The position numbers and the translations under genes are program-made. A stretch of DNA of 64,000 nucleotides, taken from positions 62,001 to 126,000 of the forward strand of contig JBOEGW010000008.1 in assembly GCA_050633625.1 (NCBI GenBank), in the 5' to 3' direction. This DNA is from JBOEGW01 sp050633625. Lineage in GTDB: Bacteria; Pseudomonadota; Alphaproteobacteria; Rhodobacterales; Rhodobacteraceae. Below the pieces are notes generated by a model that was given only the letters and a program-made list of their open reading frames with translations, was not told the origin of the DNA and made no database searches. Below, piece after piece: positions 42,691-51,703 of this stretch (positions are counted from its first letter, which is position 1; each line of letters begins with the position of its first letter).

Positions 42691-44790
42691 ATGGGCGAGG
42701 TTGTACGGTGGGAGCAGCGGGAAAGCGTTGCAATTCTTACGGTCGAAAACCCTCCTGTAAATGCCCTCGTTCAACCTGTGCGACGCGCACTGTTTGAGCT
42801 GGTCGAACGGGCCGAAGCCGATCAATCGGTGGGCGCGATTTTGATCCAAGCGGAAGGGCGCACCTTCCCAGCAGGCGCGGATGTGCGCGAATTCACCCTC
42901 GAAACAGCGCAGCCAACCCTCGCGGAGCTTTGTGATCGGGTTGAGGCGAGCCGCAAACCGGTGATCGCCGCTATCCAAGGCACCGCCCTTGGTGGCGGGT
43001 TCGAGTTGGCCTTGGCATGCCACTACCGCATCGCCCTGCGCGGCGCCCAGTTTGGGTTTCCTGAAGTGACCCTTGGTCTTGTGCCCACGGCAGGTGGCAC
43101 CCAGCGATTGCCCCGCATCACGGGCGCGCGCGCGGCCTTGGATATTTTGCTCACAGGTCGCCCTGTTTCTGCGGAAACCGGTGAAAAAATCGGCCTCGTG
43201 GACCGCGTGATTGAGCGAAACCTCGATCGCGCAGGGTTCGGCTCTGCCCGCAATATGGCGCAAAACCAAACAGAGACCCGCCCAAGTCAAAAGCGCGAAG
43301 AAGGCCTGTCAGACCCGGCGCGCTTTCTTGAAAGCGTGGCGGCGCGGCGCAAACAGATGCAAGGCGATGCACGCGATGTTGTCTCGCGGGTCATTGATCT
43401 GGTCGAAGCGGCGCTTTTGTTGCCCTTCGAGGCCGGGCGCGGGATGGAACGTGTGGCCTATGAGGACTTGATCGGCAGTGATCAAGCGCAAGGCCTGCGC
43501 CACGCCTTTTTGGCGGAACGGCGCGCCGGACGACATCCCTCTTTCGCCAGTGTTCGCACTTATCCTATTGAAACCCTTGGCGTTATTTGTGCCGCGCCCC
43601 TTGGCCGCGACATTGCGCTAGGTGCCTTGGCTGCGGGGATGAATGTTGTCTTGGCGGATGAAAACCAAACAGCGATCGCGCGCGCACGTCGTCGGATGGA
43701 AACCAGTTTGGACAAGGCCGTTGAGGCCGGGCGTCTTGGCGCGAATGAGCGCGATGAGCAATTGCGCCGCCTATCGATCTCTGGCGAACTCGACGCCTTG
43801 ACGGAAGCGAATTTTATCATCGAAGCGCTGCCTGAAGATCTGCCGCGCAAGCAAATGACTCTGGCGAAACTCGACAAAATTCTGGACCAAGACGTCATCG
43901 TGGCAAGCTGTTCTGCGGATGTCGATTTAGCGGCTCTGTCGCAAAGCTCTGGCCGGCCGGAGCAAATGCTGGCCATGCATTTTATAGCGCCTGCGGATCG
44001 GATGCGCATGGTCGAAATCGCACCGCTTAAGGCGACACGACCTGAAGTCACAAGCACTGCCATCGCGCTGGCGCGGCGGCTGCGAAAAACCCCAATCCTG
44101 AGCGGGGCTTATGAAGGGTTGATCGTCAACACCCTGACCGAAGCCTATCATACGGCTGCTGATTTCTTGCTCGAAGACGGCGCCAGCCCCGCGCAGGTTG
44201 ATGCTGCCATGCGCAATTTCGGCATGCCGATTGGCCCGTTTCAGGCGCGGGATTTGATCGGTCTCGATCTTGCGTGGTTGCAGCGCAAAGCCCGTTCAGA
44301 AAGCCGGGATCCCGCCCATCGTTATTCGACTGTGGCCGACCGGCTTTGCGAAGCCGGATGGTTCGGGCGCAAAGCAGGGCAGGGGTACTATCGGTACGCC
44401 GAGGGTGAAAAAGGCGGACGCGCCGCGCCCGAAACTTTGGCCTTGTTGCGCGATATTCGAAGCGAAGCCGGGATCACGGCGCGCGATTTTTCCGAAGCTG
44501 AAATTCAAACGCGTTGCCTCTTGGCGATGGCGAATGCTGGCGCATATCTTGTGGAAGTCGGTGAGGCGCAGCGCCCCTCCGATGTGGACGCGGCGGCGCT
44601 TTTGGGAATGGGATTCGCGCGCTACCGGGGCGGGCCTATGATGGCCGCAGACATGCGCGGACTATTGAACACGCGCAACGCGCTCATCACCTACGCTGAC
44701 GAGAGCGCCCCAGAATTCTGGACCCCCGCGCCCTTGTTCATGGAGCTTATCAAAAACGGCAAGACCTTCGATGATCTAAACGAGGATTGA
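42691..44790 (+). CDS. Enoyl-CoA hydratase/3-hydroxyacyl-CoA dehydrogenase (FadB/FadJ-like), 699 aa
   Basis: Beta-oxidation fusion enzyme. The hydratase half is intact: Glu105 in ALGGGFELALA and Glu125 in FPEVTLGL, with the oxyanion glycines. The dehydrogenase half (about 290-580) keeps His430 in AMHFIAPADRM and the downstream N of LIVNTL. Its NAD-binding loop, however, reads GVICAAPLG at 297-305, where the family has GxGxMG, and the usual SNTS is SCSA. Dehydrogenase activity may be lost or altered. Length fits the three-domain form. No thiolase is adjacent. Confidence 0.88.
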   Translation: MGEVVRWEQRESVAILTVENPPVNALVQPVRRALFELVERAEADQSVGAILIQAEGRTFPAGADVREFTLETAQPTLAELCDRVEASRKPVIAAIQGTALGGGFELALACHYRIALRGAQFGFPEVTLGLVPTAGGTQRLPRITGARAALDILLTGRPVSAETGEKIGLVDRVIERNLDRAGFGSARNMAQNQTETRPSQKREEGLSDPARFLESVAARRKQMQGDARDVVSRVIDLVEAALLLPFEAGRGMERVAYEDLIGSDQAQGLRHAFLAERRAGRHPSFASVRTYPIETLGVICAAPLGRDIALGALAAGMNVVLADENQTAIARARRRMETSLDKAVEAGRLGANERDEQLRRLSISGELDALTEANFIIEALPEDLPRKQMTLAKLDKILDQDVIVASCSADVDLAALSQSSGRPEQMLAMHFIAPADRMRMVEIAPLKATRPEVTSTAIALARRLRKTPILSGAYEGLIVNTLTEAYHTAADFLLEDGASPAQVDAAMRNFGMPIGPFQARDLIGLDLAWLQRKARSESRDPAHRYSTVADRLCEAGWFGRKAGQGYYRYAEGEKGGRAAPETLALLRDIRSEAGITARDFSEAEIQTRCLLAMANAGAYLVEVGEAQRPSDVDAAALLGMGFARYRGGPMMAADMRGLLNTRNALITYADESAPEFWTPAPLFMELIKNGKTFDDLNED

Positions 44791-44795
44791 CAGCT

Positions 44796-45014
44796 CTATC
44801 CCGCCAAAATCACGCCCACGATCACCATGACCAACCCGAAGGCGGACAACATCAACGCCCCCATGTTGAGCACCATCGCTTTTTGGACAGCGTCCTTGAG
44901 AGCCTCATCCGAAAGCCCAGCACGTTTCGCCTTCACAACACGCAAAGCGCTCATGAGCAATCCAATGAGGCCAATGATCGACAGCACTGCGCCAACAATT
45001 ATGAGCCATTCCAT
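44796..45014 (-). CDS. Two-helix small membrane protein, 72 aa
   Basis: Two hydrophobic segments (about residues 3-22 and 50-70) flank a short basic/acidic loop (RVVKAKRAGLSDEALKDAVQK). AAGGAGAG precedes the ATG, a good sign of translation. Similar short proteins of unknown function are frequent in Roseobacters. It is convergent with the beta-oxidation gene and divergent from gapR. Confidence 0.7.
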   Translation of the reverse strand: MEWLIIVGAVLSIIGLIGLLMSALRVVKAKRAGLSDEALKDAVQKAMVLNMGALMLSAFGLVMVIVGVILAG

Positions 45015-45102
45015 ACATCTCTCCTTTTCGAAAAACGCCTAAGGTCTTGAAGCGCCGCCCGCAAGCGAATAGCAAGGCACGACACAGCCCGAAGGACATG
45101 AC

Positions 45103-45372
45103 GTGGACATGATTGAAGACGACAATTCCAAGCCCAGCAGCTACCGCGTGACCGCCGATGAGCTGCGCCAATTCATCGAGCGTTTTGAACGCCTTGAGAT
45201 GGAGAAAAAGGACATCGCTGAGCAGCAAAAAGAAGTGATGGCCGAAGCAAAATCCCGTGGTTACGACACCAAGGTCATGCGCAAGGTCATCATGCTGCGC
45301 AAACGCGACGCCGATGACATCGCCGAAGAAGAAGCGGTCTTGGAAATGTATAAAGAAGCGCTCGGCATGTAA
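45103..45372 (+). CDS. gapR: DUF2312/GapR-family DNA-binding protein, 89 aa
   Basis: In Caulobacter GapR binds overtwisted DNA and helps replication and topoisomerase action. This protein has the same build: VTADELRQFIERFERLEMEKKDIAEQ (long dimerising helix), EVMAEAKSRGYDTKVMRKVI and a short final helix EEEAVLEMYKEALG. The start is GTG 45103 with AAGGA six bases before; ATG 45109 is the alternative. Length is typical. An intergenic repeat follows. Confidence 0.93.
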   Translation: MDMIEDDNSKPSSYRVTADELRQFIERFERLEMEKKDIAEQQKEVMAEAKSRGYDTKVMRKVIMLRKRDADDIAEEEAVLEMYKEALGM

Positions 45373-45433
45373 GCCCAGCCTAAACACGCTCTACACAAAT
45401 GCCCGAACCGCCTTGGTCTCGGGCGTTTCGCCC

Positions 45434-45481
45434 CCTTCTTTGGTTCACAAATACCTCGGGGGTGCGGGGGCTGGCCCCCGC
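45434..45481 (-). repeat. Intergenic repeat, copy 3 (inverted)
   Basis: On the reverse strand a GCGGGGGC/GCCCCCGC hairpin (45464-45481), with the same stem as copy 1, precedes the core GAGGTATTTGTGAACCAAAGAAGG (45434-45457). It lies between gapR and a convergent gene, again at gene ends. Confidence 0.8.
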
Positions 45482-45504
45482 GACGCTTTGTTTTGCCGAA
45501 ATCG

Positions 45505-46380
45505 TTAGGCCGTGATCAAAGTGACGCCCGGAATGCGCGCAATTTCAAGCATGTCGTCATCATAACTTTCCGACAGCGCCTCAACCAAAGTCTCGGTCCA
45601 GCCGGGCAGGTCGATTTCGTCCTCAACCTCATCATCAATCGCGTATTTATCAAGGAACGCCGTCAGCACCCGTCGCCGCTGGATTTCGTTGACAGGTGGA
45701 TGCTCGGCAAGATAGGCGCGCAGCCGTTTCATGCCTTCTCGTTTCATGATCTGGCTCAACACGTCAAACCCGCCCATGAACTGCACCCGCGCCTCAACGC
45801 CAGCCACCTCATGCAACACCTCAGGCCATGTGAGCGGCGTATCCTCGTTGCACCAAACCGTTATCGGCGTGTCAGGAACCGCCTCGCGAATGTCCTTGAT
45901 CACATCGGACCACAAGAGTCCCTCAGGGTTGAATTTCTGCATGAATTCACCGCTATCGAGACTTGGATTGGCCTCAAAAATCGCAGGAATGAAAGTAGCA
46001 GGATCGCGCACTGCCATGAAGAACTCAATTTCATAGTCCGGAAACAGGTTGCGCAGGCGGAGCGCCTTTTCGCCCGCTGTTGGGTACAACATCCCGTCCT
46101 CAAGCACGCGTGGCGGGCCACAAAGGAAGCTCTCGTAAGACATCACGAGACGGTCCGTTTCGACCCCGTCCATAATTTGTTCCAGCACAACATCCTGTGC
46201 CTCAGCGCTGGCGCGCCCGCCCGCGAGTTTGATCATCACATCGCGCAACAATCCGCGATATCTGGATGGCCCCGGCACGAGCACCCCCTCATCCGACAAG
46301 ACCTGACTGTTTTTCAGCAGGGATTTGACGAGGAGGTCACCGTCCGTGCAATGCGCGCCGATGTGTAATGAAATATGCAT
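45505..46380 (-). CDS. Uncharacterised protein, possibly sulfotransferase-like fold, 291 aa
   Basis: I do not recognise a named family. The start MHISLHIGAHCTDGDLLVKSLLKN has the shape of a P-loop-like first strand and loop (sulfotransferase-type proteins begin similarly). EIEFFMAVRDPATFIPAIFEA recalls the VRDP segment of sulfotransferases, which binds the 3'-phosphate of PAPS. No classic PAPS 5' loop is obvious. It stands alone between gapR and the permease gene. The fold suggestion is tentative. Confidence 0.6.
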   Translation of the reverse strand: MHISLHIGAHCTDGDLLVKSLLKNSQVLSDEGVLVPGPSRYRGLLRDVMIKLAGGRASAEAQDVVLEQIMDGVETDRLVMSYESFLCGPPRVLEDGMLYPTAGEKALRLRNLFPDYEIEFFMAVRDPATFIPAIFEANPSLDSGEFMQKFNPEGLLWSDVIKDIREAVPDTPITVWCNEDTPLTWPEVLHEVAGVEARVQFMGGFDVLSQIMKREGMKRLRAYLAEHPPVNEIQRRRVLTAFLDKYAIDDEVEDEIDLPGWTETLVEALSESYDDDMLEIARIPGVTLITA

Positions 46381-46467
46381 AGGGGTTCAAAATCCTCTCG
46401 AACTCTTTTGATAATATAGCGGGGTTTCTGGACAGTTAAACCGCTTTCGGGATATGAGCGGATTGCG

Positions 46468-48147
46468 ATGACTGACGAAAACACTCAACTACTCAACGAT
46501 CCCTCAACGTCACGCGCAACGGCGCGGCGCGCGAGAGCTGTGAACATCTGGACCCTAGGTGCCTTTTTGATTGGGGCCTCGGTGATTTTGCCGATTCTCG
46601 CTGTTGTGTGGATGGCCCTCAATCCAGTCGAAAATGTCTGGCCCCATTTGGTGCGCACGGTGCTTGGCGGCTATGTCAAGAACACAGCAATTTTGGCGCT
46701 CTGCGTGGCGGGGCTGGCGGCGATTGTGGGCACCGGCGCCGCTTGGCTGATCGCGATGTACCGGTTTCCTGGCAGCCGTTGGCTTGAGTGGCTTTTGCTC
46801 TTTCCCCTCGCCATTCCGGCCTATGTCGGGGCCTATGCTCTTGTTGATTTTTTGGAATACGCAGGGCCAGTGCAGGTCACTCTGCGCGAGGTCTTCGGTT
46901 GGGAAAATGCCCGCGCGTATTGGTTCCCTGAAATTCGTTCGCGTTGGGCGGCGGTTGTGGTCTTGGCCGCCGCGCTCAACCCATATGTCTACCTCTTGGC
47001 GCGCACAGCCTTTCGCGAGCAATCGGGCGGTATTTACGAAGTGGCACGCGCTCTTGGCGCTGGCCCATTTGCCCGATTTTGGCGCGTAGGCCTGCCGCTG
47101 GCACGCCCGGCGATTGCAGCGGGCAGCGCGATTGTGATGATGGAAACCGTTTCCGACTTTGGCGTTGTGGAATTCTTCGCTGTGCAAACTTTGACCACGG
47201 GCATTTTCACCACCTGGCTCGAAATGGGCAATGCGGGAGGTGCCGCACAGATTGCGGTCCTGATCTTGATGATCGTCCTCGTATTGCTAGGGATTGAGAA
47301 GTCCAGCCGGTCGAAGTCGCGCTTTTATCAGCTGTCGCGCCACCATCGTCCGGTAGAGCCGATTACGCTTGTAGGGTATGGCCGTTGGCTCGCAACATTC
47401 GTCTGCGCGGTCCCTTTTTTGATTGGTTTCGCCCTGCCTGTTGGAGTGATGGGCTGGCACGCCGCAGCGAATGCGGATGGCTGGCTTTCGCCGGGGCTGT
47501 TGCGCGCTTTGTGGCACACCGTTTTCGTCGGGGGATCGGCCGCAGTGCTGACGGTCACGGCGGCGCTGTTCTTGGTGTACGGCCTGCGCATGAGCGCCTC
47601 GACAGCCCCCCGCCGCCTCCTGCCGTTGACCACAATTGGCTACGCGGCACCGGGCGCGGTTTTAGGGGTGGGCATTCTCACGCCGCTCGCCTTTCTGGAC
47701 AATCGCTTGGCCGATGGGATCTTGGCGGTGACGGGTTTTGACCCCGGGCTGATGCTCACAGGAACGGCGTTTGCCGTGATATACGCCTACGGGGTTCGGT
47801 TTTTTGCGATCGCGCAAAACGCCGCCGATGCGGCCATGGAGCGCGTGCCACCCTCATTGCCCATGGCGGCGCGTTCACTTGGGCGCACGCGGGCAGGTGC
47901 GCTGCGCGAGGTCTATGTGCCCCTGATCAAAGGCTCCGTGGGAACAGCGCTTTTGCTCGTGTTTGTGGACTGCGTGAAAGAACTGCCAGCCACCTTGCTC
48001 TTGCGCCCATTCAATTACAACACGCTCTCCACAAGGGTCTATGAAAAGGCCTCGCTCGAACAAATCGGCGAGGCCTCTCCGGCGGCATTGTTGGTGATTT
48101 TGGTGGGGCTTGCAGCGGTTGCTCTCATGGCCCGCGCAAGCCGCTAA
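46468..48147 (+). CDS. Iron(III)-type ABC transporter permease (FbpB-like), 559 aa
   Basis: A fused permease with two repeats of the binding-protein-dependent transport domain, about twelve helices in all. EAA loops lie at EVARALGAGPFARFWRVGLP (first half) and MAARSLGRTRAGALREVYVP (second half). This doubled form is typical of FbpB/SfuB/ThiP-type importers. No matching binding protein or ATPase is next to it, so partners must be encoded elsewhere. The stop overlaps the stem of the terminator. Confidence 0.9.
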   Translation: MTDENTQLLNDPSTSRATARRARAVNIWTLGAFLIGASVILPILAVVWMALNPVENVWPHLVRTVLGGYVKNTAILALCVAGLAAIVGTGAAWLIAMYRFPGSRWLEWLLLFPLAIPAYVGAYALVDFLEYAGPVQVTLREVFGWENARAYWFPEIRSRWAAVVVLAAALNPYVYLLARTAFREQSGGIYEVARALGAGPFARFWRVGLPLARPAIAAGSAIVMMETVSDFGVVEFFAVQTLTTGIFTTWLEMGNAGGAAQIAVLILMIVLVLLGIEKSSRSKSRFYQLSRHHRPVEPITLVGYGRWLATFVCAVPFLIGFALPVGVMGWHAAANADGWLSPGLLRALWHTVFVGGSAAVLTVTAALFLVYGLRMSASTAPRRLLPLTTIGYAAPGAVLGVGILTPLAFLDNRLADGILAVTGFDPGLMLTGTAFAVIYAYGVRFFAIAQNAADAAMERVPPSLPMAARSLGRTRAGALREVYVPLIKGSVGTALLLVFVDCVKELPATLLLRPFNYNTLSTRVYEKASLEQIGEASPAALLVILVGLAAVALMARASR

Positions 48148-48175
48148 AGGCGCCCAGCTTGAAGCCGGGCGCCTT
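48147..48175. terminator. Bidirectional terminator hairpin
   Basis: AAGGCGCCC and GGGCGCCTT pair over 9 bp with an 11-base loop, directly between the stops of the iron-type permease gene and the convergent ATPase gene. Short A/T runs flank both sides. Confidence 0.75.
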
Positions 48176-48181
48176 AAGGGT

Positions 48182-49198
48182 TTAAGCGTGGATCGCTTTT
48201 AGCGCGGCTTGGATGCTTACCGTGCCCATCAGCGCGCCGTCCTTCGCAGTGACGCCAATGGTCTGGTTTGGCGCGGCGGCGATGGGTTCCAGCGCGTCCT
48301 CAAGCACCGTGGAGTAGGGCAGGGTCGGCCCGTCATAGGCCGCGCCCGCATTTTCGGCGAGCGCGCGCAGGCGCACCACCTTGGCGCGGTTGATCGAACG
48401 CATAAAGTCGCGCACGTAATCATCCGCAGGTTTGAGCACAATCTCCTGCGCATCGCCCTGCTGCACCATCGCCCCATCGCGCAAAATGGCGATATTGTCG
48501 CCAAGGCGCAGCGCCTCATCGAGGTCATGGGTGATGAAGATGATGGTTTTGTGCAGCTCCTCTTGCAGCTCCAAAAGGATCGACTGCATGTCAAAACGGA
48601 TCAGCGGATCGAGCGCCGAAAAGGCTTCATCCATCAGCAGAATATCGGCATCCGTCGCAAGCCCACGCGCAAGGCCCACACGCTGTTGCATCCCGCCTGA
48701 CAATTGACCGGGGTAGTGGCTTTCAAACCCAGAAAGGCCAACGCGATCAATCCAATGCTGGGACCGTTTTGCCGCCTCATCTTCGGCCACGCCCTGAATG
48801 CCAAGCCCATACGCGACATTCTCGGCCACCGTCCGGTGCGGCAAAAGCGCGAACTTTTGAAACACCATCGACATCTTGAAACGCCGCAAATCGCGCAGCT
48901 GCGTGGCGTCCATTTTCAACACGTCTTCCCCGTCCACCAAAATCTCACCCGCCGTGGGTTCGATCAAACGGTTGAAGTGGCGAATGAGCGTTGATTTGCC
49001 AGACCCAGACAGCCCCATAACCACCTGAATGCCCTGCGCCGGAATATCCAGCGACACATCATGCACCCCGATCACATGGTTATGCTTGTCCAAGAGTTCC
49101 TCCTTGGACATGCCGTCTTGCACCAAGGGCAAGACCTTTTCCGGCGTGTCACCGAAGATTTTATAAAGGTTCTTAACCTGTACCTTAGGATCACTCAT
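48182..49198 (-). CDS. Choline/glycine betaine ABC transporter ATPase, 338 aa
   Basis: ATPase of a quaternary-amine importer (ProV/ChoV type). The N-terminus carries the ProV-specific KNLYKIFGDTPEKVLPLVQDG. Walker A GLSGSGKST is near residue 62, the signature LSGGMQQRVGLARGL near 166 and Walker B ILLMDEAFSALDP near 186. A C-terminal CBS-like remnant (about 270-338) fits osmosensing ProV relatives. The gene overlaps the permease start by 8 bp. Confidence 0.93.
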   Translation of the reverse strand: MSDPKVQVKNLYKIFGDTPEKVLPLVQDGMSKEELLDKHNHVIGVHDVSLDIPAQGIQVVMGLSGSGKSTLIRHFNRLIEPTAGEILVDGEDVLKMDATQLRDLRRFKMSMVFQKFALLPHRTVAENVAYGLGIQGVAEDEAAKRSQHWIDRVGLSGFESHYPGQLSGGMQQRVGLARGLATDADILLMDEAFSALDPLIRFDMQSILLELQEELHKTIIFITHDLDEALRLGDNIAILRDGAMVQQGDAQEIVLKPADDYVRDFMRSINRAKVVRLRALAENAGAAYDGPTLPYSTVLEDALEPIAAAPNQTIGVTAKDGALMGTVSIQAALKAIHA

Positions 49199-50114
49199 GG
49201 CCCTGGCTCCGATAGGCTTGGAGGCGTTTGCCGTAGGTTTGGCTCACGCGGTCAAAGATAATGGCGAGGGCAACGATGGCGAGACCATTCATAAGGCCAA
49301 GCGCCAGATATTGGTTGGAGATCGCGCGCAGTACCGGCACGCCAAGCCCCTTCACGCCAATCATCGATGCAATAACAACCATCGAAAGCGCCATCATGAT
49401 TGTCTGGTTCACACCGGCAAAAATATTGGGCAGTGCGAGGGGAATTTGCACCCGAAGCAGCTTTTCGCGCGGGCTTGCCCCAAAGGCATCCGCCGCTTCC
49501 AGCACTTCCCGGTCCACTAGCCGAATGCCAAGGTTGGTGAGGCGCACAATAGGCGGCACCGCGTAGATGCAAACGGCAATCAAGCCCGGCACCTTGCCAA
49601 TGCCCAAGAGCATCACAACAGGGATCAAATAAACGAAAGAGGGGATCGTCTGCATCACGTCCAAAATCGGTGTGATGATGGACTGCATCCGATCAGAACG
49701 CGACATCAAAATCCCGATCGGAATCCCAATGGCGATACACAAAAGCGTGGCGACCGAAATGATCGCAAGCGTCGCCATCGTGTCCTCCCACATGCCGAAA
49801 ATGCCAATGACGATGAAGGCAACAACCGCACCCAACGACAGTTTCCAGCTGCGCGACCCGACCCAAGCCAGCGCCGCAACAATGATCAAGATGATCGGCC
49901 AAGGGGCTGCGATCAGCAGCTTTTCAAACCACACCATGAATTTCAAAAGCGGGTGGAAAAATGTCTCAAGCGCCTCGCCGTAGCTGCGCGAAAAGTCTCG
50001 AAAGGCCCCGTCAACTGCCTTTTTCATATCACTCAAATCGCGGCGTCCCAATTCTGGGAATTGCGTTAGAAATTCCCCAGCGCGCGCGCCAAATGATGGC
50101 GTTTCTTCGTCCAT
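49191..50114 (-). CDS. Choline/glycine betaine ABC transporter permease, 307 aa
   Basis: ProW/ChoW-type channel with about seven helices. An N-terminal soluble part (about 1-60) precedes the membrane domain. The motif ADAFGASPREKLLRVQIPLALPNIFAGV near residue 200, here split across loop and helix, is the EAA region. LDVMQTIPSFVYLIPVVMLLGIG is typical of the family. It is the middle gene of the binding protein, permease, ATPase operon. Confidence 0.93.
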   Translation of the reverse strand: MDEETPSFGARAGEFLTQFPELGRRDLSDMKKAVDGAFRDFSRSYGEALETFFHPLLKFMVWFEKLLIAAPWPIILIIVAALAWVGSRSWKLSLGAVVAFIVIGIFGMWEDTMATLAIISVATLLCIAIGIPIGILMSRSDRMQSIITPILDVMQTIPSFVYLIPVVMLLGIGKVPGLIAVCIYAVPPIVRLTNLGIRLVDREVLEAADAFGASPREKLLRVQIPLALPNIFAGVNQTIMMALSMVVIASMIGVKGLGVPVLRAISNQYLALGLMNGLAIVALAIIFDRVSQTYGKRLQAYRSQGHE

Positions 50115-50161
50115 GTTCCCTTATCTCCCCTGTTGGCCATTGACTGGTCCAGATACGAAAA

Positions 50162-50183
50162 CGGGGGGCATCAAGGCCCCCCG
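50162..50183 (-). terminator. Attenuator-like hairpin after the binding-protein gene
   Basis: CGGGGGGC and GCCCCCCG form an 8-bp stem with a 6-base loop. On the reverse strand it is followed by a short T run (CGTTTTCG). It lies between the binding-protein and permease genes, so partial termination would make more receptor than channel. Confidence 0.75.
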
Positions 50184-50203
50184 CTTCATTTTGTCATGTC
50201 CGA

Positions 50204-51211
50204 TTAGAGTGCGGATTTGATTTTTGCAGCCGCGTCTTCGCTGACCCAATCCATCCAAACATCGGAGTGTGTTTCGAGGAAGTGATAGGCCGCGTCTTCG
50301 CCGCCAGCTTGCTCATCTGTCATGTAAACAAGCATTTCATTCATCACTTCGCCGGGGAACACCCGCTTGGTCAGATACTCAACCGCAATGCCGCCTTCTT
50401 TCATCAAACGATCCGTAATGACGGAGTTCACAGCAGATTCAGTATAGGACGATGGTTTCGGGTCCGCGCAGTCCTGTTCGGCTTTCACGATGCAACCATC
50501 CCAGTTTTCTGCGCCTGCCCATTCGGTTTCCCACTCAAGCAATTTAAGCCCGTATTTGCCAATCACAGCTGTGGGCGCCCAGTAGTAGCCGAACCAATAT
50601 TCGCCGCGTTCCACGGCTTTAGCGATCGAGCCGTCAAGTCCGGCCGCCGAGCCTGGATCAACAAGGGTCCATCCCTTGTCTTCCATCTCAAACGCACGGA
50701 ACAAATTCGCGTTTGTCAGCTGACAGCCCCAACCCGCCGGGCAGCCAAGGAAAGCGCCTTTGCTTTCGTCTTCCACGTAGGGGAAGAATTCCGGGTGCTC
50801 GATAAGTTTTTCAACGGAATCGATTTCAGGGTGGTCAGCGGCGAATTTCGGGTCAACCCACCAGCCTTCGCCAAGGTCAGTGATCGGACCGCCATTGATG
50901 GAGTGCAAACGACCTTCGCCCATGGCAGCTTCCAGCGGCTCGCGCACAGCATTGATCCAAAGCTCGCCCGCAACATCAGGCTCGCCTTTTTCGTTCATCG
51001 AGGCAAAAGTTGTCGTGGTCGCGCCCGGAATCAGCTCAACCTCGCAACCGAGACCAGCCTCCAGGATAATTTTATCAACGTTGGCCATCAACTCAGCCGA
51101 AGCCCAGTTCATTTCCGCCATCGTCAGTGTCCCGCAATCGTCAGCAAAAGCTGCGCCGGCAAAGGTCGACAGGCTGAGCGTGGCAACAGCGCCAAGTTTT
51201 TTCATGTTCAT
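50204..51211 (-). CDS. Choline/glycine betaine ABC transporter binding protein, 335 aa
   Basis: Periplasmic receptor of the OpuAC/ProX family. A signal peptide (MNMKKLGAVATLSLSTFAGAAFA) is cleaved before DDCGTL. LTMAEMNWASAELMANVDKI, GYYWAPTAVIGKYGL and the aromatic residues in EYWFGYYW suit a cage for a trimethylammonium group. Four cysteines (C26, C56 and a CPAGWGC pair) are present. First gene of the operon, AAGGGAA upstream. Exact ligand is not certain. Confidence 0.92.
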   Translation of the reverse strand: MNMKKLGAVATLSLSTFAGAAFADDCGTLTMAEMNWASAELMANVDKIILEAGLGCEVELIPGATTTTFASMNEKGEPDVAGELWINAVREPLEAAMGEGRLHSINGGPITDLGEGWWVDPKFAADHPEIDSVEKLIEHPEFFPYVEDESKGAFLGCPAGWGCQLTNANLFRAFEMEDKGWTLVDPGSAAGLDGSIAKAVERGEYWFGYYWAPTAVIGKYGLKLLEWETEWAGAENWDGCIVKAEQDCADPKPSSYTESAVNSVITDRLMKEGGIAVEYLTKRVFPGEVMNEMLVYMTDEQAGGEDAAYHFLETHSDVWMDWVSEDAAAKIKSAL

Positions 51212-51429
51212 TTGGGTGGTTCCCTTAAGATCTATTTGGTTCTCCCCGGCTGCGGATCTTTGGGTTCACAACCGACCACCGCCCAGAAGTGAGCGATTTC
51301 CCACGGTCAAAAAGCGACATCGACCGGGGCTTGTGTCGCAAACAGAACATAGGGAGATAAGAATGTAAACCGAAACCCCAAAAACGCCTCTTGATCCCCC
51401 CGCCCGAACCCCCTAAAAGCGCCCGCAGT

Positions 51430-51505
51430 GCCCCTATAGCTCAGCTGGTAGAGCAACTGATTTGTAATCAGTAGGTCCGCGGTTCGAGTCCGTGTGGGGG
51501 CACCA
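51430..51505 (+). tRNA. tRNA-Thr(TGT), CCA encoded
   Basis: Acceptor GCCCCTA pairs with TGGGGGC (one G-T pair), followed by A and CCA. The D-arm is GCTCAGCTGGTAGAGC, the anticodon stem CTGAT/ATCAG encloses TTTGTAA (anticodon TGT), and the T-arm is CGCGG-TTCGAGT-CCGTG. The foreign gene block begins right after its 3' end, so it is a candidate attachment site. Confidence 0.96.
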
Positions 51506-51703
51506 TTTTTCACAACAAAAACAATACGTTGATCCGATTTCTGCTGCGGATGTGACTCGACGTCTGCGCCAAGAACAGTATAAATACAGTATTTGGCCGA
51601 AAATCGATCCCAAACTAGCAATCGACCGCGCTTTGAAAAGCGGAAATCGGTGGACGATCTGGTGTTGGATGTGGTTATATAACGCAAGATATGGGGTTTG
51701 CAG

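Noticed and set aside
50267..51292. 341-codon forward frame over the betaine-binding gene
   Set aside because: Antisense shadow; the reverse-strand gene has a signal peptide and operon context.
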